A stretch of DNA of 64,000 nt, from assembly GCF_008370045.1 (NCBI RefSeq), contig NZ_VOBN01000003.1, forward strand, positions 124,001 to 188,000, written 5' to 3'. Below are positions 51,977 through 61,370 of the stretch, in pieces. The stretch's first letter is position 1; each line of letters opens with the position of its first letter. The DNA is from Pseudomonas sp. ANT_J12. Its GTDB lineage: Bacteria; Pseudomonadota; Gammaproteobacteria; Pseudomonadales; Pseudomonadaceae. The position numbers and the translations under genes were made by a program. The notes under the pieces were generated by a model, which was given only the letters and a program-made list of their open reading frames with translations, made no database searches and was not told the DNA's origin.

Positions 51977-54232
51977 TCATTCCTTGATGCAATCGACGGT
52001 GTAATGCCGCCCATTGCCCTCGTCTTCGTGTTGCAATCCGTGCACATCGGCGACAAATCCCGGGAAGCTGCTGTCGAAGGTACGGGCGAATGCCAGGTAG
52101 TCGATGATCGATCGGGTCGACTCGGTGAAGCGCTCACCGGGCATGATCAAGGGAATCCCCGGCGGGTACGGCACCAGCATCACGGCGGCGATGCGCCCCT
52201 CCAGGGCATCGATCGATACCGCCTCCACCTCACCGCGCACCAGATGATCATAGGCGTCGGCAGGCTTCATGGCGATTTCCGGCAGTACGGTGTACATGCG
52301 TTTGAGGTGCTTGGCCGTGGCATTGCTGCGGTAGCAGGCGTGCAGCTGATCACACAAATCGCGCAGGCCCATACCTTGATAACGCGCCGGATTTTCCTGG
52401 GCGACACACGGCAGGCAGGTGTTCAGGCTGACATTGGCGTCGTAACTGCGCTTGAACTCCAGCAACTCGGTGAGCAACGTGCTCCATTTACCCTTGGTGA
52501 TGCCCATGGAGAACAGCACCAGGAACGAATACAGCCCGGTCTTCTCGACCACCAGCCCGCGCTCCCAGAGGAACTTGCTGACGACCGCGGCCGGAATCCC
52601 GCGCTCGCTCAAGGCGCCGCCAGCGGTCAGGCCCGGCATCACCAGGGTGACCTTGATCGGATCGAGCAGCACGTAGTCATCGGTCACGCCACCAAAGCCG
52701 TGCCAGTCGGCGTCAGGCTGCAGCAGCCAGTCTTCAGTGATGACTTGCGTAATGCCTTCCACCGACGGCGGTTGCCAGATGGAAAACCACCAGTCATCCG
52801 CCGCGATGTGCTGCCGCAGATTGGCCAGGGCCCGGCGGAAGCTCAGGGCTTCGTCGAACATTTCCTGCAACAGCGAACGCCCGGCCGGGCCTTCCATCAT
52901 CGCCGAGGCCACGTCCAGCGAGGCGATGATGCTGTACTGCGGCGAGGTGGAGATGTGCATCATGAACGCTTCGTTGAAACGGTCGCGGTCCAGTTGCCGC
53001 GCCCCGCCGTCCTGTACGTGGATCATCGACGCCTGGCTGAACGCCGCGAGCAATTTGTGCGTGGAGTGGGTGGTGAACACCAGCGGGCTGTCTTCGCTGC
53101 GCGAGGTGCCCATGCCGTAACGCCCGGCAAAGAACTCGTGAAACGCCGCGTAGGCGTACCAGGCCTCATCAAAGTGCAAGACCTCGACGCTGTTGCCCAG
53201 TTGCTGCTTGATCAGTTCGGCGTTGTAGCAGAGGCCGTCGTAGGTCGAATTGGTCACCACCGCCAGCTTGACCTTCGGCGCGCGGCCCTTGGTCAACGGG
53301 CTCGCATCGATCTTGGCCTGGATCGACTCGCGGCTGAATTCGCTGAGCGGGATGGGGCCGATGATTCCCAATTCATTGCGCTCCGGGCACAGGTACAGCG
53401 GGATAGCGCCGGTCATGATGATCGAGTGCAATACCGACTTGTGGCAGTTGCGATCCACCAGCACCAAATCATCCCGGGCGACCATGGAATGCCAGACAAT
53501 CTTGTTCGCCGTGGAGGTGCCATTGATCACGAAAAAGGTGTGATCCGCGCCAAAATTGCGCGCAGCCCTGGCTTCGGCTGCGGCCAGAGGGCCGGTGTGA
53601 TCAAGCAGCGAACCGAGTTCCGGCACTGACACCGACAAATCCGAGCGCAGGGTGTTTTCCCCGAAAAACTGGTGGAACGCCTGCCCCACCGGGCTCTTGT
53701 GATAGGCCACGCCACCGCCATGACCGGGGGTGTGCCAGGAATAGTTGGAATCGGCGGTGTGCTGCACCAGGGCCTTGAAGAATGGCGGCAACAGACCGTC
53801 CAGGTACTTGCGCGCCGCCCGGGCCACCTGACGGGCGAGGAATGGCACGGTGTCTTCGAACAGGTACAGAATGCCGCGCAGTTGATTGAGCTCGGCCATA
53901 GCGTCAGCCGGGGCGTTCTCCAGGGTAACCTGCTCGCCCAGGGCGAAAATCGGCAAGTCCGGCGCGCGCACTCGGGCCAGGCCGATCAGTTCGGCCATAT
54001 TGTGTAACAAATGAGCGTTCGTGTTGGCGTCTTCGGCGGCGATCAACATGCACGACAGGCCGTGATGAGTCGAGGCCACCAAGCGCCCTTCGGAGTAATC
54101 CACCGCACTGAGAATGCTGAAGCCTTCCTGCTCCAGCTCCCGGGCGATGCCACGCACGCGATCACCGGCAACCGTGTCGGCCTTGATGTCGCGATGGACG
54201 ATCAGGACCGGGAATTTCAAATCTTTATACAT
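51977..54232 (-). CDS. ldcA: Orn/Lys/Arg decarboxylase, LdcA-type
   Basis: A 751-residue PLP enzyme. An N-terminal response-regulator-like wing domain (MYKDLKFPVLIVHRDIKADT, to about residue 130) precedes the aspartate-aminotransferase fold with NYSWHTPGHGGGVAYHKSP, FFVINGTSTANKIVW, VLHFDEAWYAYAAFH and the PLP lysine, Lys393 in FTTHSTHKLLAAFSQ. The C-terminal domain has MLVPYPPGIPLIMPGER. Length and neighbouring genes match LdcA (PA1818 as I recall), which decarboxylates lysine to cadaverine. Arginine or ornithine as substrate cannot be excluded by sequence. The stop overlaps the region just before the GNAT gene. Confidence 0.88.
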   Translation of the reverse strand: MYKDLKFPVLIVHRDIKADTVAGDRVRGIARELEQEGFSILSAVDYSEGRLVASTHHGLSCMLIAAEDANTNAHLLHNMAELIGLARVRAPDLPIFALGEQVTLENAPADAMAELNQLRGILYLFEDTVPFLARQVARAARKYLDGLLPPFFKALVQHTADSNYSWHTPGHGGGVAYHKSPVGQAFHQFFGENTLRSDLSVSVPELGSLLDHTGPLAAAEARAARNFGADHTFFVINGTSTANKIVWHSMVARDDLVLVDRNCHKSVLHSIIMTGAIPLYLCPERNELGIIGPIPLSEFSRESIQAKIDASPLTKGRAPKVKLAVVTNSTYDGLCYNAELIKQQLGNSVEVLHFDEAWYAYAAFHEFFAGRYGMGTSRSEDSPLVFTTHSTHKLLAAFSQASMIHVQDGGARQLDRDRFNEAFMMHISTSPQYSIIASLDVASAMMEGPAGRSLLQEMFDEALSFRRALANLRQHIAADDWWFSIWQPPSVEGITQVITEDWLLQPDADWHGFGGVTDDYVLLDPIKVTLVMPGLTAGGALSERGIPAAVVSKFLWERGLVVEKTGLYSFLVLFSMGITKGKWSTLLTELLEFKRSYDANVSLNTCLPCVAQENPARYQGMGLRDLCDQLHACYRSNATAKHLKRMYTVLPEIAMKPADAYDHLVRGEVEAVSIDALEGRIAAVMLVPYPPGIPLIMPGERFTESTRSIIDYLAFARTFDSSFPGFVADVHGLQHEDEGNGRHYTVDCIKE

Positions 54233-54536
54233 GGGGCTCAGTGTCCTGAGGCGGCAGACCGTGGCCTGCCAATTCCCTCAGGGTAGAGGGTTGAGGCGGA
54301 TGTGGCGAGTGCCGATGCCCTGAAGCGGGTCAGTGGGCGCACCATCATGTGGCCAGCAATCTCAGTCTGAAATGATGAGTTGTGGCTTGATGATGACCTG
54401 TGGCGAGGGAGCTTGCTCCCGCTGGGGCGCGAAGCGGCCCCCTGTATCTCTTCCAGATACACCGCGTTCGCTGGTCTGACGACTGCTGCGCAGCCGAGCG
54501 GGAACAAGCTCCCTCGCCACAAAAGCCCCGCAAGCC
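54233..54536. repeat. Intergenic region with inverted REP-type pair
   Basis: Contains the ldcA 5' region (54233-54398) and an inverted pair at 54399-54521 with arms TGTGGCGAGGGAGCTTGCTC and GAGCGGGAACAAGCTCCC, same family as 20632-20751. No gene is seen. Confidence 0.8.
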
Positions 54537-54550
54537 TCAGGCTTGGGCTT
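54521..54550 (-). terminator. Probable terminator overlapping the dnaQ stop
   Basis: On the minus strand AAGCCCAAGCCTGAGGCTTG followed by CGGGGCTTTTG forms a hairpin with short bulge and a TTTT tail; the dnaQ TGA codon sits in the loop. Stem is imperfect, so termination strength is uncertain. Confidence 0.5.
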
Positions 54551-55295
54551 TTGCTTCCATCAACTGCTGCCACAACGACGGCGCCCCGGCGGATTTGGCC
54601 ACCGCTTCCAGGCGCGCGATGTGCTGCGCCAGGTCATCTTCACTGGCGCGGATGATCCGGGTCGGCTGGCGATCGGCCGGCAGGCGGCGAATCTCGGTGG
54701 CCGAGTTGTCCGCACCCTCGCCCGAACCGTTGCCGTCAGACGCGTTACCCGCCAGGGACAGGCTGGTCTGCCCGCCAGTCATGGTCAGGTAAACGTCGGC
54801 GAGAATCTCGGAGTCGAGCAAGGCGCCGTGCAGTTCACGGCCGGAGTTGTCGACGCCATAGCGTTTGCACAAGGCATCGAGGCTGTTGCGCTGCCCCGGG
54901 TGACGTTCCCGGGCCATCATCAGGGTGTCGAGGATCGAGCAATGCTGCGTGATGTCAGCCCGATCGTGCTGGCCCATCAGCGCGAATTCGTTGTTGATGA
55001 AGCCAACGTCGAACGCCGCGTTATGGATGATCAGCTGCGCGCCCTTGATGAACTCGAAAAACTCATCGGCCACTTCGGTGAAGCGCGGTTTGCCCACCAG
55101 GAATTCGTTGGTGATCCCGTGGACGCCGATGGCGCCTTCATCACTCTCGCGGTCCGGTTGCAGGTAGACGTGGAAATGCCGGCCGGTGAGGCGCCGACCA
55201 ATCAACTCGACACAACCGATTTCGATAATCCGGTGGCCGTCGGTCACCGGCATGCCGGTGGTTTCGGTATCGAGTACAACGGATCTGGTGGCCAT
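54537..55295 (-). CDS. dnaQ: DNA polymerase III epsilon subunit (proofreading exonuclease)
   Basis: A 252-residue 3'-5' exonuclease of the DEDDh type. Exo I is VVLDTETTGM (Asp9, Glu11), Exo II lies in LIIHNAAFDVGFINNEFAL, and Exo III in ELHGALLDSEILADVYLTM with the catalytic His. The C-terminal part (about residues 185-252) is the linker and the segment that binds the alpha subunit. Length is normal. It lies downstream of rnhA on the same strand, the common dnaQ-rnhA neighbourhood, though here a 204-bp gap with a repeat element separates them. Essential replication fidelity factor. Confidence 0.95.
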   Translation of the reverse strand: MATRSVVLDTETTGMPVTDGHRIIEIGCVELIGRRLTGRHFHVYLQPDRESDEGAIGVHGITNEFLVGKPRFTEVADEFFEFIKGAQLIIHNAAFDVGFINNEFALMGQHDRADITQHCSILDTLMMARERHPGQRNSLDALCKRYGVDNSGRELHGALLDSEILADVYLTMTGGQTSLSLAGNASDGNGSGEGADNSATEIRRLPADRQPTRIIRASEDDLAQHIARLEAVAKSAGAPSLWQQLMEAKAQA

Positions 55296-55377
55296 CAGTG
55301 CTCAGCTCTCAACGGGTCAATCGTGCAAAAGCGGCGATCTTAACATGCTCGCACGTCGACTCGCCCACCCCGAAATT

Positions 55378-55489
55378 GATCGTTCCCACGCTCTGCGTGG
55401 GAATGCCGCCACGGACGCTCCGCGTCCGGCTCCTGATGTGACGCGGAGCGTCACGGGATGCATTCCCACGCGGGTGCGTGGGAACGATC
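55378..55489. repeat. GATCGTTCCCACGC-type inverted repeat
   Basis: Full copy between rnhA and dnaQ with arms GATCGTTCCCACGCTCTGCG and GCGTGGGAACGATC; the right arm has a one-base insertion (GCGGGTGCG). Confidence 0.85.
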
Positions 55490-55498
55490 AGTGTGAGA

Positions 55499-55951
55499 TC
55501 AATCCTGTTTGTAGCCGCGCACTTCATCGACGCCACGATTGGCCAACTGGTCAGCCCGTTCGTTGCCATGATGGCCAATGTGCCCACGTACCCATTTCCA
55601 GGTCACGGTGTGGCGGTTGACCTGTTCGTCCAGCAACTTCCACAGGTCGGCATTTTTAACCGGTTCTTTCGCCGCGGTTTTCCAGCCGCGCTTCTTCCAG
55701 TTGGCCATCCACTCATTGATGCCTTTCATCACGTACTGGGAGTCAGTCACCAGCAGCACGTCGCAGGAACGCTTGAGTTCTTCCAGGCCCTTGATCGCGC
55801 CCATCAGCTCCATGCGGTTGTTGGTGGTGTTGGCTTCGCCGCCCCACAGTTCCTTCTCGACGCCCTTGCACACCAGCAGTGCGCCCCAGCCGCCGGGGCC
55901 GGGGTTGCCTTTGCAGGCGCCATCAGTGAACAGTTCTACGCTATCGCTCAT
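55499..55951 (-). CDS. rnhA: Ribonuclease HI
   Basis: A 150-residue RNase HI that removes RNA from RNA-DNA hybrids. Catalytic residues are intact: Asp10 in [12 protein letters not shown], Glu47 in [15 protein letters not shown], Asp69 in [14 protein letters not shown], and the final Asp in [14 protein letters not shown] with the His of HIGHHGN. Length is standard. It follows the methyltransferase gene by 91 bases on the same strand, a conserved order in Pseudomonas. Confidence 0.96.
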   Translation of the reverse strand: MSDSVELFTDGACKGNPGPGGWGALLVCKGVEKELWGGEANTTNNRMELMGAIKGLEELKRSCDVLLVTDSQYVMKGINEWMANWKKRGWKTAAKEPVKNADLWKLLDEQVNRHTVTWKWVRGHIGHHGNERADQLANRGVDEVRGYKQD

Positions 55952-56042
55952 GCCAATCTATCCAGAAAAATGCGGTGGCTCGCCGATCCGGGATCGACGA
56001 TGCCCGAGGCCGGGATGACCCGGCCGGGAAAATAAAGAGTGT

Positions 56043-56801
56043 TTACGGCTCGATATGGCGACGATTGACCTTGGCCATCGGCAGCGGAATCAGCTTGCCC
56101 ATCGGCTCGCGTCGCTCCTGACGCACGGGACGCAGGCCCACCACGATCTTGCGCGCGACCAATAAATAGAAGCCACCGCCCGACAGTTGCCAGTCACCGG
56201 CCTTGCGCTCCCAACCGGCCAGACGGGCCTGCCATTTGGGCGACGCAAGCGGCGGACGATAGCACCCGAAGCGGCGTTTCTCCAGCGCGAAACCCAGCAA
56301 ATTCAGCCAGTCACCGACCCGTGACGGCGAAATGCAGCGGGCCTTGCGCAAGGCGTCGTGGGCGAACACATGGCGCAGGCCCCACGTGCTCCAGGGGTTG
56401 ATGCCGATGATCAGCAGATGCCCGCCGGGCCGCACGCTGCTCGCCGCTTCGCGCAGCAAACCGTGGGGCGACAGGCAGAAATCCAGCCCATGCTGCAACA
56501 CCACCACGTCGGCAGCGTGCTCGCTCAGGGGCCAGGCCTGCTCTTCGCAGACGATCTCGACGCCGGGCAAGGGCGCGCCGAGCCGCACGTTGCGCTGCAC
56601 TTGCGGCGCCGACGGCGGAGTTTCGGCCGATGGACCGTAGTGCACCAGGTAGCCGCCGAAGAACCGGCCCAACTCGTCTTCGAGCATGCGCCGTTCTTCG
56701 TCCAGCAGGAATTGCCCGATCGGGCCGGACAACCATTCTCGGGCGGCGCTGATCAATGTCAGCCACTCAGGATCGGCCTGAGCGAACGCTTTATCGGTCA
56801 T
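56043..56801 (-). CDS. Class I SAM-dependent methyltransferase-like protein
   Basis: A 252-residue protein. The N-terminal third has [20 protein letters not shown]; the methyltransferase core is recognisable by [40 protein letters not shown] and [20 protein letters not shown]. The glycine-rich SAM loop is poorly conserved (no clear GxGxG), so the enzyme may bind SAM atypically or be a degenerate member. Substrate unknown. The ATG at 56801 has GGAG six bases upstream. It is divergent from gloB, and the order methyltransferase-rnhA-dnaQ is conserved in Pseudomonas. Confidence 0.83.
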   Translation of the reverse strand: MTDKAFAQADPEWLTLISAAREWLSGPIGQFLLDEERRMLEDELGRFFGGYLVHYGPSAETPPSAPQVQRNVRLGAPLPGVEIVCEEQAWPLSEHAADVVVLQHGLDFCLSPHGLLREAASSVRPGGHLLIIGINPWSTWGLRHVFAHDALRKARCISPSRVGDWLNLLGFALEKRRFGCYRPPLASPKWQARLAGWERKAGDWQLSGGGFYLLVARKIVVGLRPVRQERREPMGKLIPLPMAKVNRRHIEP

Positions 56802-56866
56802 TGCATTCTCCAAAGCGCCAGGAAGTTCTAAGATGCGCCATTGTTTTCCGCTTGGCGAATTCGACG

Positions 56867-57634
56867 ATGATACAGATCAGTGCCCTGCCCGCCTTCACCG
56901 ACAACTACATCTGGTTGTTACAGGATCACCGAACCCAGCGCTGCGCCGTGGTCGACCCGGGGGACGCCGCGCCCGTCCAGGCCTGGCTGGCGGCGCATCC
57001 GGGCTGGGTGCTCAGCGATATTCTGATCACTCACCATCATCATGACCACGTCGGCGGCGTCGAGCAGCTGAAAAATGCGACAGACGCGAAAGTCTATGGC
57101 CCGGCCAGTGAAACCATCCCCGCACGGGACGTCGCGCTCAAGGACAACGACCGCATCAGCGTGCTCGGCTGGGACTTCGAGGTGTACGCCGTGCCCGGTC
57201 ACACCCTGGGCCATATCGCCTTTTATCACCACGGCCTGCTGTTTTGCGGCGACACCCTGTTCGCCGCCGGTTGCGGCCGCTTGTTCGAAGGCACCCCGGA
57301 GCAGATGCACACCTCGCTGTCGCGCCTGGCTTCGTTGCCTGAGGACACGCTGGTGTACTGCACCCACGAGTACACCTTGAGCAATCTGAAGTTCGCCATT
57401 GCGGTGGAACCGGGCAATCCGGACACGGCCGCGCGTCTGGAAAAAGTCACCGCGCAGCGGGCAGCCGGAATCATGACGCTGCCCTCTACGCTGGCGCTTG
57501 AAAAGCTGACCAACCCGTTTTTGAGGGTTGACGAAACATCCGTTAAAGAAAAAGTGGACGAACGGAGCGGAACCCAAAACCGGGGTCCGAGTGCGGTCTT
57601 TGCTGCCTTGCGGGCTTGGAAAGATAAGTTCTAA
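56867..57634 (+). CDS. gloB: Hydroxyacylglutathione hydrolase (glyoxalase II)
   Basis: A 255-residue metallo-beta-lactamase-fold enzyme hydrolysing S-lactoylglutathione to lactate and glutathione in methylglyoxal detoxification. The metal site [10 protein letters not shown] (His56, His58, Asp60, His61), [30 protein letters not shown] and [14 protein letters not shown] are all conserved, as is the C-terminal substrate region with NPFLRVDE. The start is ATG 56867, giving the family N-terminus [18 protein letters not shown]; upstream codons are not conserved. mltD follows on the same strand after 99 bases. Confidence 0.96.
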   Translation: MIQISALPAFTDNYIWLLQDHRTQRCAVVDPGDAAPVQAWLAAHPGWVLSDILITHHHHDHVGGVEQLKNATDAKVYGPASETIPARDVALKDNDRISVLGWDFEVYAVPGHTLGHIAFYHHGLLFCGDTLFAAGCGRLFEGTPEQMHTSLSRLASLPEDTLVYCTHEYTLSNLKFAIAVEPGNPDTAARLEKVTAQRAAGIMTLPSTLALEKLTNPFLRVDETSVKEKVDERSGTQNRGPSAVFAALRAWKDKF

Positions 57635-57733
57635 GCTGGCTACCTGTTGGTACAAAAATTCTGAATGGTTGACCGCAAGGGGTACGCTTTCTAGAATCGC
57701 CCGACATTTTTGCCCGGAACTCACTTCCAGCCA

Positions 57734-59188
57734 ATGTCGTCATCTATTCGTAAAGCCATCAATTCAGACGCATTGACCCGCCTGGCTCAAGCCATCGCGG
57801 TGGCTGTGTCCGCCACATTGGCGGGCTGTTCAAGCCATGTCCCGCAAACCGAAGCCACACATACTCCGAATATTGCCGCGCGAGCCAAGCAGAAACCGAT
57901 CTGGCTCAGCGAGAAACCAACACCGCAAGTCCCACAGGATGTCTGGGAGCGCATGCGCCAGGGCTTCCAGTTGCAGGACGGCCTGGGCGTCAACCCGCGT
58001 ATCGAGCAACAACGACTGTGGTTCGCCAGCAACCCGTCCTTCCTCGAAAACGCCGGCGAACGCGGCAGCCTGTACATCCACTACATCATCGAACGCCTCG
58101 AAGAACGCAACATGCCGCTGGAACTGGCGCTGCTGCCAGTGATTGAAAGCGCCTACAACCCGATGGCCTATTCCCGGGCCGACGCGGTGGGTCTCTGGCA
58201 ATTCATCCCTTCCACCGGGCGTTACTACAACCTGCGCCAGACCCGTTTCTACGATGGCCGTCGCGACATCACCGCCTCGACCACCGCTGCCATGGACTAC
58301 CTGACACGTCTACACGACATGTTCAACGGTGACTGGTTGCTGGCACTGGCGGCGTATAACGCCGGTGAAGGCACGGTCAGCCGGGCCATCGAGCGTAACG
58401 AGAAGCTCGGTCTGCCGACCGACTACTGGAACCTGCCGCTGCCGGCCGAAACCCAGGCGTACGTGCCGAAGTTGCTGGCCCTGTCGCAAGTGGTGCTGGC
58501 GCCGGAAGCCTACGGCGTGAACCTCAACCCGATCGCCAACGAACCGTATTTCCAGGTCGTCGAAATCAACCAGCGCATGGACCTGTCCAAGGTTGCCGCG
58601 GTGGCCAACATCGACGAAGACGAACTGTTCCAGCTCAATCCGGCCTTCAAGCAGCGCACCACCATCGACGGTCCCCAGCATTTGCTGGTGCCGACGTCCA
58701 AGGCGCAGTTGCTGACCGCCAGCCTGTCGACCATGCGCCCCGAGGAGTTGATCAGCACACGCCAGCTCAAGCCTGTGTTCGAAGGCGCCGACGACAACGA
58801 AATTGCCCGACTCAAGCGTGCCTATCGCGTCAAACGTGGCGATAACCTGGGCACCATCGCCAAGGCGAACAAGGTTGACGTGAAAGACCTGCAACGCTGG
58901 AACAAACTGACCGGCAAGGACCTCAAGGTCGGCCAGACCCTGGTCATGCAGGACAACACCAAGCGCAGCGGTGGCCGGATCAACACGGTCGTGGCCGCCA
59001 GCGGCAAGTCGAAGGGCAAGGACACCGGCAAGACGCAACAGACCCAGTACAAGGTCAAGCAAGGCGACTCGCTGTATATGGTTGCCAAACGTTTCAACGT
59101 TGAAATGCAACACCTCAAGCGCTGGAACCCGCGGGTTGGCCAGGCGCTGAAGCCGGGTCAGATGCTGACGGTGTCTTCGCCACGCTAA
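57734..59188 (+). CDS. mltD: Membrane-bound lytic murein transglycosylase D
   Basis: A 484-residue lipoprotein. The lipobox LAGC puts the lipidated Cys at residue 32. The lysozyme-like domain has the catalytic Glu138 in ALLPVIESAYNPMAYSRADA, then VGLWQFIPSTGRYYNLRQTR and ALAAYNAGEGTVSRAIERN. Two LysM peptidoglycan-binding domains follow at about 363-406 (YRVKRGDNLGTIAKANKVDV) and 437-480 (YKVKQGDSLYMVAKRFNVEM). The enzyme cleaves glycan strands with formation of 1,6-anhydromuramic ends during wall remodelling. The MSSSIRK start was chosen as the ATG closest to a normal signal length. A strong terminator follows. Confidence 0.95.
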   Translation: MSSSIRKAINSDALTRLAQAIAVAVSATLAGCSSHVPQTEATHTPNIAARAKQKPIWLSEKPTPQVPQDVWERMRQGFQLQDGLGVNPRIEQQRLWFASNPSFLENAGERGSLYIHYIIERLEERNMPLELALLPVIESAYNPMAYSRADAVGLWQFIPSTGRYYNLRQTRFYDGRRDITASTTAAMDYLTRLHDMFNGDWLLALAAYNAGEGTVSRAIERNEKLGLPTDYWNLPLPAETQAYVPKLLALSQVVLAPEAYGVNLNPIANEPYFQVVEINQRMDLSKVAAVANIDEDELFQLNPAFKQRTTIDGPQHLLVPTSKAQLLTASLSTMRPEELISTRQLKPVFEGADDNEIARLKRAYRVKRGDNLGTIAKANKVDVKDLQRWNKLTGKDLKVGQTLVMQDNTKRSGGRINTVVAASGKSKGKDTGKTQQTQYKVKQGDSLYMVAKRFNVEMQHLKRWNPRVGQALKPGQMLTVSSPR

Positions 59189-59194
59189 GCAAAG

Positions 59195-59222
59195 AGCCCC
59201 TGAAATCCAGGGGCTTTTTTTT
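59195..59222 (+). terminator. Intrinsic terminator of mltD
   Basis: An 8-bp stem AGCCCCTG/CAGGGGCT with a 5-base loop followed by eight T residues, starting 7 bases after the mltD stop. A textbook rho-independent terminator. Confidence 0.92.
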
Positions 59223-59537
59223 GCCTGCGGTTTGAGGGCTGTTGTGGTTGCTACAGCAATGCTGCTCTTGTGGCGAGGGGGCTTGCCCCCGTTGGGTCGC
59301 GAAGCGGCCACCTGGTTATTTTCAGATAAATCGTATCCGCGGTGTTTGCGACTGCTTCGCAGCCGAACGGGGGCAAGCCCCCTCGCCACGAGCAAGCTCC
59401 CTCGCCACAAGTCATGCATCTTTGCGTACGATCGTGCCAGCAATTAACGGCGCATTAACCCCCTGTCTTTTTCCTGTCGATACAAGCTGTTACTGTACGG
59501 CCCACAAAGCCCAAGCCGCCTGGATCGGATCCCTGAC
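59223..59537. repeat. Intergenic region with inverted REP-type pair and npp promoter region
   Basis: Positions 59269-59410 hold an inverted pair with arms TGTGGCGAGGGGGCTTGCCC and GGGGGCAAGCCCCCTCGCC plus a third partial arm (CAAGCTCCCTCGCCACAA). About 59411-59537 is the 5' region of the ABC importer operon; a weak TACTGT -10-like element is near 59492, without a good -35. Confidence 0.75.
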
Positions 59538-61370
59538 TTGAAGCGTACCCTCCTCCTTCTCCTGATCAGCCTGGCCTTGAGCTCCCCCGCAAGCGCGACG
59601 ATCAGCGAAAGCCATGGTTATGCGCAGTTCGGCACGCTCAAGTACCCGGCCAGATTTACCCACTTCGACTGGGTCAACCCGCAAGCGCCCAAGGGCGGTA
59701 CGTTGCGGGTGATGGCGTTTGGCACCTTCGATACGCTCAACCCCTACACCTTCAAGGGCTCAAGCCCGGTTTCCACGCCGAATTTCCTGCAATACGGCAT
59801 TAACGAGCTGAACGAACCGCTGATGGTCGGCACCGGCCAGTACGCGCCGTCCGGCGACGAGCCGACCTCCAGCTATGGCCTGATCGCCCAATCGGTGGAA
59901 TACAGCGAGGACCGCAGTTGGGTGGTGTTCAACCTGCGCCCCGAAGCGCGGTTCCACGATGGCACACCGATCACCGCCTATGACGTGGCGTTTTCCTACC
60001 GCTTGCTGCTCAAGGAAGGCCATCCGCAGTACCGCACCAACCTCCAGGAAGTGCTGCGGGTCGACATCCTCAACCCACAACGCATCCGCTTCGTGTTCAA
60101 GCGCGCCGGCAATCCGTTGCTGATCCTGCGCCTCGGCGAATTGCCGGTGCTGCCCCAGCACTACTGGAAAGGTCGCGATTTCAAAGCCACCACGTTCGAA
60201 CCGCCGCTGGGCAGCGGGCCGTATCGCATCACCTCGGTACAACCGGGACGGCAGATTGTGTTTGAGCGGGTCAAGGATTACTGGGGCAAGGACCTGGCGG
60301 TCAATCGCGGCAAGTACAACTTCGATCGCATGGAAGTCGAGTTCTACCGCGACAGCGACGTGGCCTTCGAAGCGTTCAAGGCCGGTGAGTTCGACATTTA
60401 CATCGAGCACCAGGCCAAGAACTGGGACAACGGCTACAACTTCCCGGCCGTGCGCCGTGGCGATGTGATCAAGGCGCAGATCCCGCACCAGATCCCGACC
60501 CAGAGCCAGGGCCTGTTCATGAACACCCGGCGCCCGACCTTCGCCGAGGTCAAGGTGCGTGAAGCGCTGGGGCTGATGTTCGATTTCGAGTGGACCAACC
60601 GCACGTTGTTCAGCGGTGCGTACAAACGCGCCGTGAGTTACTACCCCAACAGCGAGTTCTCCGCCACGGGGCTGCCGGTCGGTCACGAATGGCTGATGCT
60701 CAAGCCCTACCGCGATCAGTTGCCCGCCAAGCTCCTCACCGAGCCCTTCAGCCTGTCGCAGACCGAAGGGCGCGGCATTCCCCGGGAAACCCTGCGCAAG
60801 GCCCTGGGACTGCTGGGCGAGGCTGGCTGGAAGCTCAATGGCCAGCGCGTGCAGAACGCCGCCGGCCAGCCGCTCAGGTTCGAGATCCTGCTGGTCAACC
60901 CGAACCTGGAGCGCATCCTCCAGCCCTACGTCGAGAACCTCGCCAGCATCGGCATTGACGCGCGGCTGCGCACGGTGGATCGCGCCCAGTACAAACAACG
61001 CCTGGATCAGTTCGATTTCGACATGATCCTGATGACGCTCAACCAGACCCTCAGTCCGGGCCTGGAGCAATGGCAGTACTTCCATTCCAGCCAGGTCGGG
61101 GTCAAGGGCAGTAAAAACTACGCCGGCATCGCCAACCCGGTGGTCGATCATCTGCTGGAACAACTGCTCGGCGCCCAGACCCGCGACGAACAGGTCGCCG
61201 CCGGCAAGGCCCTCGACCGGGTGCTGCTGTGGCAGCACTACAGCATTCCCAACTGGTACCTCAATTATCATCGCCTGGCCTACCGCAACCGGTTGGCCTT
61301 CGTCACCACGCCGCCCTACACCCTGGGCTTGAGCGCGTGGTGGCTGAAGTCTTCGGAGAAAGATCAATGA
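59538..61370 (+). CDS. nppA1: ABC importer substrate-binding protein (NppA1-like)
   Basis: A 610-residue periplasmic binding protein of the oligopeptide/YejA class (SBP family 5). A signal peptide (MKRTLLLLLISLALSSPASA) precedes HFDWVNPQAPKGGTLRVMAF and family motifs [20 protein letters not shown] and GSGPYRITSVQPGRQIVFER. The start is TTG at 59538, because no ATG lies between it and the signal sequence. Neighbours mltD and gloB and a second binding protein gene match the nppA1A2BCD importer of P. aeruginosa (PA1807-PA1811 as I recall), which takes up peptidyl-nucleoside antibiotics and probably peptides. The stop overlaps the next gene by ATGA. Confidence 0.87.
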   Translation: MKRTLLLLLISLALSSPASATISESHGYAQFGTLKYPARFTHFDWVNPQAPKGGTLRVMAFGTFDTLNPYTFKGSSPVSTPNFLQYGINELNEPLMVGTGQYAPSGDEPTSSYGLIAQSVEYSEDRSWVVFNLRPEARFHDGTPITAYDVAFSYRLLLKEGHPQYRTNLQEVLRVDILNPQRIRFVFKRAGNPLLILRLGELPVLPQHYWKGRDFKATTFEPPLGSGPYRITSVQPGRQIVFERVKDYWGKDLAVNRGKYNFDRMEVEFYRDSDVAFEAFKAGEFDIYIEHQAKNWDNGYNFPAVRRGDVIKAQIPHQIPTQSQGLFMNTRRPTFAEVKVREALGLMFDFEWTNRTLFSGAYKRAVSYYPNSEFSATGLPVGHEWLMLKPYRDQLPAKLLTEPFSLSQTEGRGIPRETLRKALGLLGEAGWKLNGQRVQNAAGQPLRFEILLVNPNLERILQPYVENLASIGIDARLRTVDRAQYKQRLDQFDFDMILMTLNQTLSPGLEQWQYFHSSQVGVKGSKNYAGIANPVVDHLLEQLLGAQTRDEQVAAGKALDRVLLWQHYSIPNWYLNYHRLAYRNRLAFVTTPPYTLGLSAWWLKSSEKDQ